DNA of 64,000 bases from Symbiodinium microadriaticum (Eukaryota; Sar; Dinophyceae; Suessiales; Symbiodiniaceae): NCBI GenBank assembly GCA_001939145.1, contig LSRX01000322.1, positions 399,978 through 463,977 on the forward strand, given 5' to 3'. Below the pieces are notes generated by a model. That model was not told where the DNA came from. It made no database searches and saw nothing but the letters and a program-made list of their open reading frames with translations. Position numbers and translations under genes: made by a program. Below are positions 61,601-64,000 of this stretch, piece after piece (the first letter of the stretch is position 1; each line of letters opens with the position of its first letter).

Positions 61601-63757
61601 ATTTTAACAAAGTTGTAAAAAAAAACGTGTACCCAACAAGGACCCCGGTGAAGGGACTCTAGGGCTGTGAGGGCTCTCAGGGCTGACAGGGCTTGTAGGG
61701 TTTAGGTCTTGTAAGGCTGTTAGGGCGTACGGGATACAGGGCTTATAGGGTTTAGGGAATACTCATATTCTGCTTCTGGAGCTTCTTGTGGGGCTTATCG
61801 CTTCCATGGCTCTTGTAGGGTTTTGGGGCTTATGGGGTTTACGGAGTTTTGGGTTCTGGCTTGAGGATTCATTAAAGATTCAGGGTCTTTAGTCTTTAGT
61901 CGGGCAGCTGTGATGCCGAGGCTTACGCTCTATCCGCGACAATACCGGACAACTTTCCTTGTTGCTACGATGCTGGTGATGGTCGTGATGGCAATGGTCC
62001 TCTCGTCGTTGTGTCGGTAGTGATTCTGATTGTTCCATTCGTGGCTAGGAAAGTGCTGTGGGGGGGGGGGGGGGTGGATCGCTGACAAGGACCACGATGC
62101 TGAAGAGAACGAAGGAAAGAGCCGATGACAGACAACAACATCGCCGCTAACAGTGCTGATGATATCTGGTGACTCGACAAACATGAGGAACACCCTATCC
62201 AAGGGTCCTTCACTGGGGTGGCAGGTGTATTCACCTGTCTGAGTGTCGGCCACCAGGAAGCATTGTCCCAGGCCTGCAGGCCGTTAATGTCCTAACCCGG
62301 GTCTTCGACTCAAAATGCACTCTTTGGAGCTTTCGGGCTTCAACATCATGCTAACGGGGTTCTTGTGGGTGTGTCGCGGGATATGTTGGTTGAGGATATC
62401 CTGGCAAAGCTGCAGAGTTCAGAGATTAGCTTGAAGCTCAAGGGTGCAGCACAATGCAGGGCCTCAAGCAGTACATAGAACTTCACAACAAAACTCGTTG
62501 TTGAGACAGTTTGCCACGATCTAAGAGTAGACCACCAGTCGGTGAGGGCTCTGTCGTGTGGGCTGCTTTTCTGACACAAGGTACGGGTCCCGCTGGAGAG
62601 GGTGAGCTCTTGCTAAATATGGTACAGAAAAATTTCATGACAGTTTCTCACATTTGCCCGCCTGTGCCAGCGCCGATGCAGGCAATGGTCCCATTTTGGA
62701 CTGGTTCAGCATCATTCAACTTCATGACCTGCCAGCAATGAATAATTATGTTTGCAGCTTTGGGCATTGGAGTAAGGCCTGAAACCATGAAGATAACAAA
62801 CCTGAAAAGCAAAATAGACCGAGTACTTAAGACACGCGTGTTAACACTGGAAGCACCGGGAGCGACAGCAGTAGCAGCAGTAGTAGTAACAGAATGACCC
62901 ATCACCATCGACCCTCGCAAAAACAAGTCATGGTACCTTCTAACGATTGCTATCACTGAGGCTCTGAAGAAGCCGAGCGCTCGAGATCCAAACTGCTAGG
63001 TGCCTTATGTCTACTTGGCTGCCTTGTGCTATCAGAATCAAAAAGATGGTGCTTCCACAATCATTGCCCTCACCCGGAATCTGATGCAAAACCCAACAAG
63101 GGTCTCACACTCACGAGAAAGAGCCCCGAACAAGGGGAGTGCTAGCTTCAAGGGCATTCGGTCCTTCGTGCCGTTCACTTGTCTGCGCATGTCAGTCAGC
63201 ACACGGAGAAATCTGCTTCAGAGAGCAACTCCTTAAGCATCCTGCCGTCGAGAAACCTAGTACCCTGCCGGAAGCACTTGTGAAGCTAGGATGTCGAACG
63301 ACAACAAGAGGCAGAAGGACGGAAGGCTACCGGCAGAAAAGGCTCTCTCTGGAACCGCGTGCAGCGCTGTCCGCTACAATATCGGGCCGAAAGACCGAAG
63401 AAGACTCTCAGGTATAGGAATGGCAACAGCAATGATAATGCGGCCTGAACCCAAAACCCGAAACCCTCAACCCGACACTCGGAAAGAACTCCCGACTGGG
63501 CAATGATTTCAGACCCGGAGCAGTAGGCGCTGTCTTTTGGACCCATAACTTCACCAAACCTCTATCAAGCCGTTGCAATAAGGTACTCAGGTACTCTAAA
63601 CCCTATCAAGCCCTATCAATCCCCACTAAGCCTTACAAACCCTATTAAACCACGATTATACAGCCCGACGAACTATCCCAGTGCCCGGAGCAACCTCGGT
63701 GTTGCCCAAAGTCAGCATGCCGTAGCCCTGGGCTACGAAGTCGTTGATGAGCTCAAC
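55523..63757 (-). CDS. glk: Glucokinase gene, 12 exons in window, 5' end beyond right edge
   Basis: ATP-dependent glucokinase (EC 2.7.1.2; glucose to glucose-6-phosphate, entry to glycolysis). Exons, in transcript order: 63,757-63,695; 62,728-62,662; 62,273-62,208; 61,498-61,466; 60,776-60,696; 60,301-60,237; 59,694-59,617; 59,201-59,178; 58,792-58,741; 57,370-57,284; 56,334-56,285; 55,612-55,523. The joined reading frame stays open and gives about 250 residues. Conserved landmarks occur in family order: INDF (catalytic Asp), GAGTGLG, PSEGQH, TERVVSGTG, YITGG, and RGAH near the end. The sugar-binding Asp, Glu, His and Glu known from E. coli glucokinase all have counterparts. The N-terminal phosphate-binding GGTN part must lie beyond 64,000. 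Intron starts are GT, GC and GA. Confidence 0.9.
55613..56284. repeat. Glucokinase last intron: telomere-like blocks and a palindromic element
   Basis: It contains CCCTAAA words at 55,814-55,852, TTTGGGG/CCCTAAA words at 56,130-56,220, and two copies (55,871-55,975 and 56,038-56,135) of an element starting GAGGCCCCTATAT. Confidence 0.8.
56285..56334 (-). CDS. glk: Glucokinase exon (VPLMIV strand)
   Basis: Joined to the exon above it gives DKGRLTPVLNRVPLMIVEG. DKGR followed by a xVPxxxV strand is the usual glucokinase order. The acceptor is GACAG|GT. The end is either GAG (56,288) or GGA|GACC (56,285), the latter a GA donor. Confidence 0.85.
56335..57283. repeat. Glucokinase intron with TTTAGGG block
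   Basis: It contains TTTAGGG/TTTTGGG units at 56,345-56,430 and no convincing exon. A minus ORF over 56,538-56,811 is out of frame with the gene and not conserved. Confidence 0.7.
57284..57370 (-). CDS. glk: Glucokinase exon (YITGG)
   Basis: It encodes GIYITGGVTKKMRDWLLKEG then SFMKAYYDKG. GVYIAGG(I/V) then (G)SFxxAxxDKG is a strong glucokinase signature. The acceptor is AGCCAG|GC, and the donor is AAAG|GCCAG (GC start). Both junctions are phase 1. Confidence 0.93.
57371..58740. repeat. Glucokinase longest intron: telomere-like blocks and an inverted-repeat element
   Basis: CCCTAAA blocks at 57,630-57,690 and 58,588-58,672, TTTGGG/TTTAGGG words at 57,950-57,995, and the third copy of the inverted-repeat element at 57,778-57,859. 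No additional exon is needed or seen between the flanking glucokinase exons. Confidence 0.85.
57778..57859. mobile_element. Inverted-repeat element, copy 3 (inside a glucokinase intron)
   Basis: Reverse orientation to copies 1 and 2: GAGTACGGCACCC in the core, ends GGGTGTTCTC and GGAATAACCCC. It is shorter than the others. Confidence 0.65.
58741..58792 (-). CDS. glk: Glucokinase exon (AYGAQ)
   Basis: It encodes AYGAQCATFALYVQPFG, matching the family segment YGAxxxNxALxxxPxGG that leads into the YITGG strand. The acceptor is TCTAAG|GCC, and the donor is GGAG|GTCGG. The exon starts in phase 0 and ends in phase 1, which fits the neighbours. The acceptor sits about 10 bases after a CCCTAAACCC word. 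Confidence 0.88.
59178..59201 (-). CDS. glk: Glucokinase 24-nt microexon
   Basis: It encodes KTMKIFAD between GTGAG and GTCCCG. It supplies the K-T-M-x-(I/L)-F helix expected between ...PVLQ and AYGAQ. It was found by searching for the missing residues, so confidence is lower than for the other exons, but phase 0 on both sides fits exactly. Confidence 0.7.
59617..59694 (-). CDS. glk: Glucokinase exon (helical segment)
   Basis: It encodes SDEVHEAHNERPKEPVLQ preceded by SAADIKAP. It fits the variable helix before the K-T-M motif in size and position. The acceptor is GTGTAG|TCT. The donor is unusual: CAG|GGCTTT if phase 0 is kept. This end should be checked by cDNA. Confidence 0.7.
60237..60301 (-). 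CDS. glk: Glucokinase exon (GTGICNIYEFL)
   Basis: With the preceding exon it forms VVSGTGICNIYEFLAYKHP, matching the glucokinase SGxGLxNIYxFL motif. The acceptor is GATAG|GC (phase 1), and the donor is GAGGAG|GCC (GC start). Confidence 0.93.
60696..60776 (-). CDS. glk: Glucokinase exon (STERVVSG)
   Basis: It encodes ALIQLLKYLKIKFSNAGNRI then STERVVSG. The Glu of TERVVSG aligns with the glucose-binding Glu187 of E. coli glucokinase. The acceptor is CGGAG|CC, and the donor is TCAG|GCGCA (GC start). The phases (1 and 1) fit. Confidence 0.92.
61321..61378. repeat. Telomere-like CCCTAAA block in a glucokinase intron
   Basis: About seven CCCTAAA/CCCTAAAC units within the intron 60,777-61,465. Degenerate TTTAGGG words occur at 61,690-61,760 in the next intron up. 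Confidence 0.9.
61466..61498 (-). CDS. glk: Glucokinase exon, 33 nt (HGEFGPRGA)
   Basis: Joined to the previous exon it gives HPSEGQHGEFGPRGA, the SEGxHxxFxPR motif; Glu and His are the sugar-binding pair (Glu157 and His160 in E. coli). The acceptor is CAGAG|GA, and the donor is GCCG|GTAGCG. Confidence 0.9.
62208..62273 (-). CDS. glk: Glucokinase exon (LGQCFL...PSEG)
   Basis: It encodes LGQCFLVADTQTGEYTCHPS then the first bases of EG. It completes GAGTGLG (nucleotide-binding loop) across the junction. The acceptor is CTGCAG|GC, and the donor is GAAG|GACCC, a GA-AG intron. Confidence 0.92.
62662..62728 (-). CDS. glk: Glucokinase exon (GTIACIGAGTG)
   Basis: It encodes VMKLNDAEPVQNGTIACIGA then GTG, the strand before the glycine-rich nucleotide loop. 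The acceptor is GGCAG|GTC, and the donor is CACAG|GCGGG (GC start). 67 nt, phase 0 to 1. Confidence 0.92.
62729..63694. other. Glucokinase intron, 966 bp, largely unremarkable
   Basis: It has no telomere-like block, but a CAGTAG microsatellite-like tract at 62,868-62,895. Minus and plus ORFs (for example 62,648-62,956 and 63,286-63,546) are out of frame and not taken as coding. Confidence 0.6.
63695..63757 (-). CDS. glk: Glucokinase exon (INDFVAQGYG)
   Basis: It encodes VELINDFVAQGYGMLTLGNT plus E. IND-F carries the catalytic Asp (Asp100 in E. coli) and is followed by the xAxGYGxLxL helix. The acceptor is GATCAG|GTT, and the donor is ACCGAG|GTTG. 21 codons exactly. Earlier exons lie to the right of the window. 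Confidence 0.92.
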
Positions 63758-63767
63758 CTGATCCGGT

Positions 63768-63871
63768 TAATATAGGGGCCTCCGTGATTCGAACAGGGTT
63801 TTGAGGCAGGAACCCTCAGGAGTAGTAGTACTACTAGTTGTAGTAGTAGTAGGAGTAGTAGTAGTAGTAGT

Positions 63872-63902
<31 letters not shown>

Positions 63903-64000
63903 CTCACACAGGATCCTAGCCATAAACCTGTTAACCCAAAACCCCAACACCCCAAACCCCACTAAACCCCCAAACCCTAGCACAAAGCCCTAAACCCCCA
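63768..64000. repeat. Intronic repeats upstream of the INDF exon
   Basis: An AATATAGGGGCCTCC...AACAGGGTTTTG fragment of the palindromic element (63,770-63,806), AGT/AGC microsatellite (63,822-63,902), then degenerate CCCTAAA/CCCCAAA words to the end. Confidence 0.8.

Noticed and set aside
63768..63810. tRNA gene suggested by a GTTCGAATC B-box-like word
   Set aside because: The flanks do not pair as a T arm or acceptor stem and no anticodon arm is present.
1..64000. CRISPR arrays, bacterial operons, rRNA, phage
   Set aside because: No regularly spaced identical repeats with unique spacers, no contiguous long ORFs with ribosome sites, and no recognisable rRNA or phage proteins.

Overview
This window looks like nuclear DNA of a microbial eukaryote, most likely a dinoflagellate. 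It is gene-sparse, has no operon-like ORFs, and genes are broken into short exons. Telomere-type heptamers (CCCTAAA/TTTAGGG) are scattered internally. The one gene resolved in detail has introns starting with GC and GA as well as GT, with an AG|G signature at many junctions. That splice behaviour is described for dinoflagellates; the species call is inference and no spliced-leader relic was seen.

Layout. 1-2 kb: microsatellites, inverted arrays of a CATAGAGTCAAGT-like motif, and a minisatellite with an N flanked by an exact duplicate (probable assembly scar). 2-39.7 kb: about 50 percent GC, with many short reading frames that look like exons, nearly all better on the minus strand. They include a possible glycosyltransferase-8 piece and several anonymous multi-exon genes. 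Local duplications are frequent: 8.1-8.5, 9.7-11.2, 25.0-25.4 (in frame), 28.8-30.8 (986-bp period) and 33.8-34.7 kb (630-bp period). About 39.7-42.9 kb: an AT-rich island unlike its flanks, with a 160-bp foldback and other repeats. 43-46 kb: strand-ambiguous exon candidates and a minisatellite. 46-54 kb: telomere-like blocks, a terminal-inverted-repeat element family, microsatellites and little convincing coding sequence. 54.9-64 kb: the best-supported part, with two minus-strand genes. One is an EF-hand protein gene end (54,914-55,223). The other is a glucokinase gene (55,523 to beyond the right edge) with twelve exons located here, covering the protein from its catalytic Asp region to the stop codon.

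How it fits together. The coding bias to one strand, with glucokinase and the EF-hand gene only about 300 bp apart in the same orientation, fits unidirectional gene arrays. Glucokinase introns (about 385-1370 bp) carry the telomere-like blocks and one copy of the inverted-repeat element, so these repeats are largely intronic. No tRNA, rRNA, CRISPR or virus was identified. Apart from glucokinase and the EF-hand, functions are unknown or tentative and exon borders outside those two genes are approximate.
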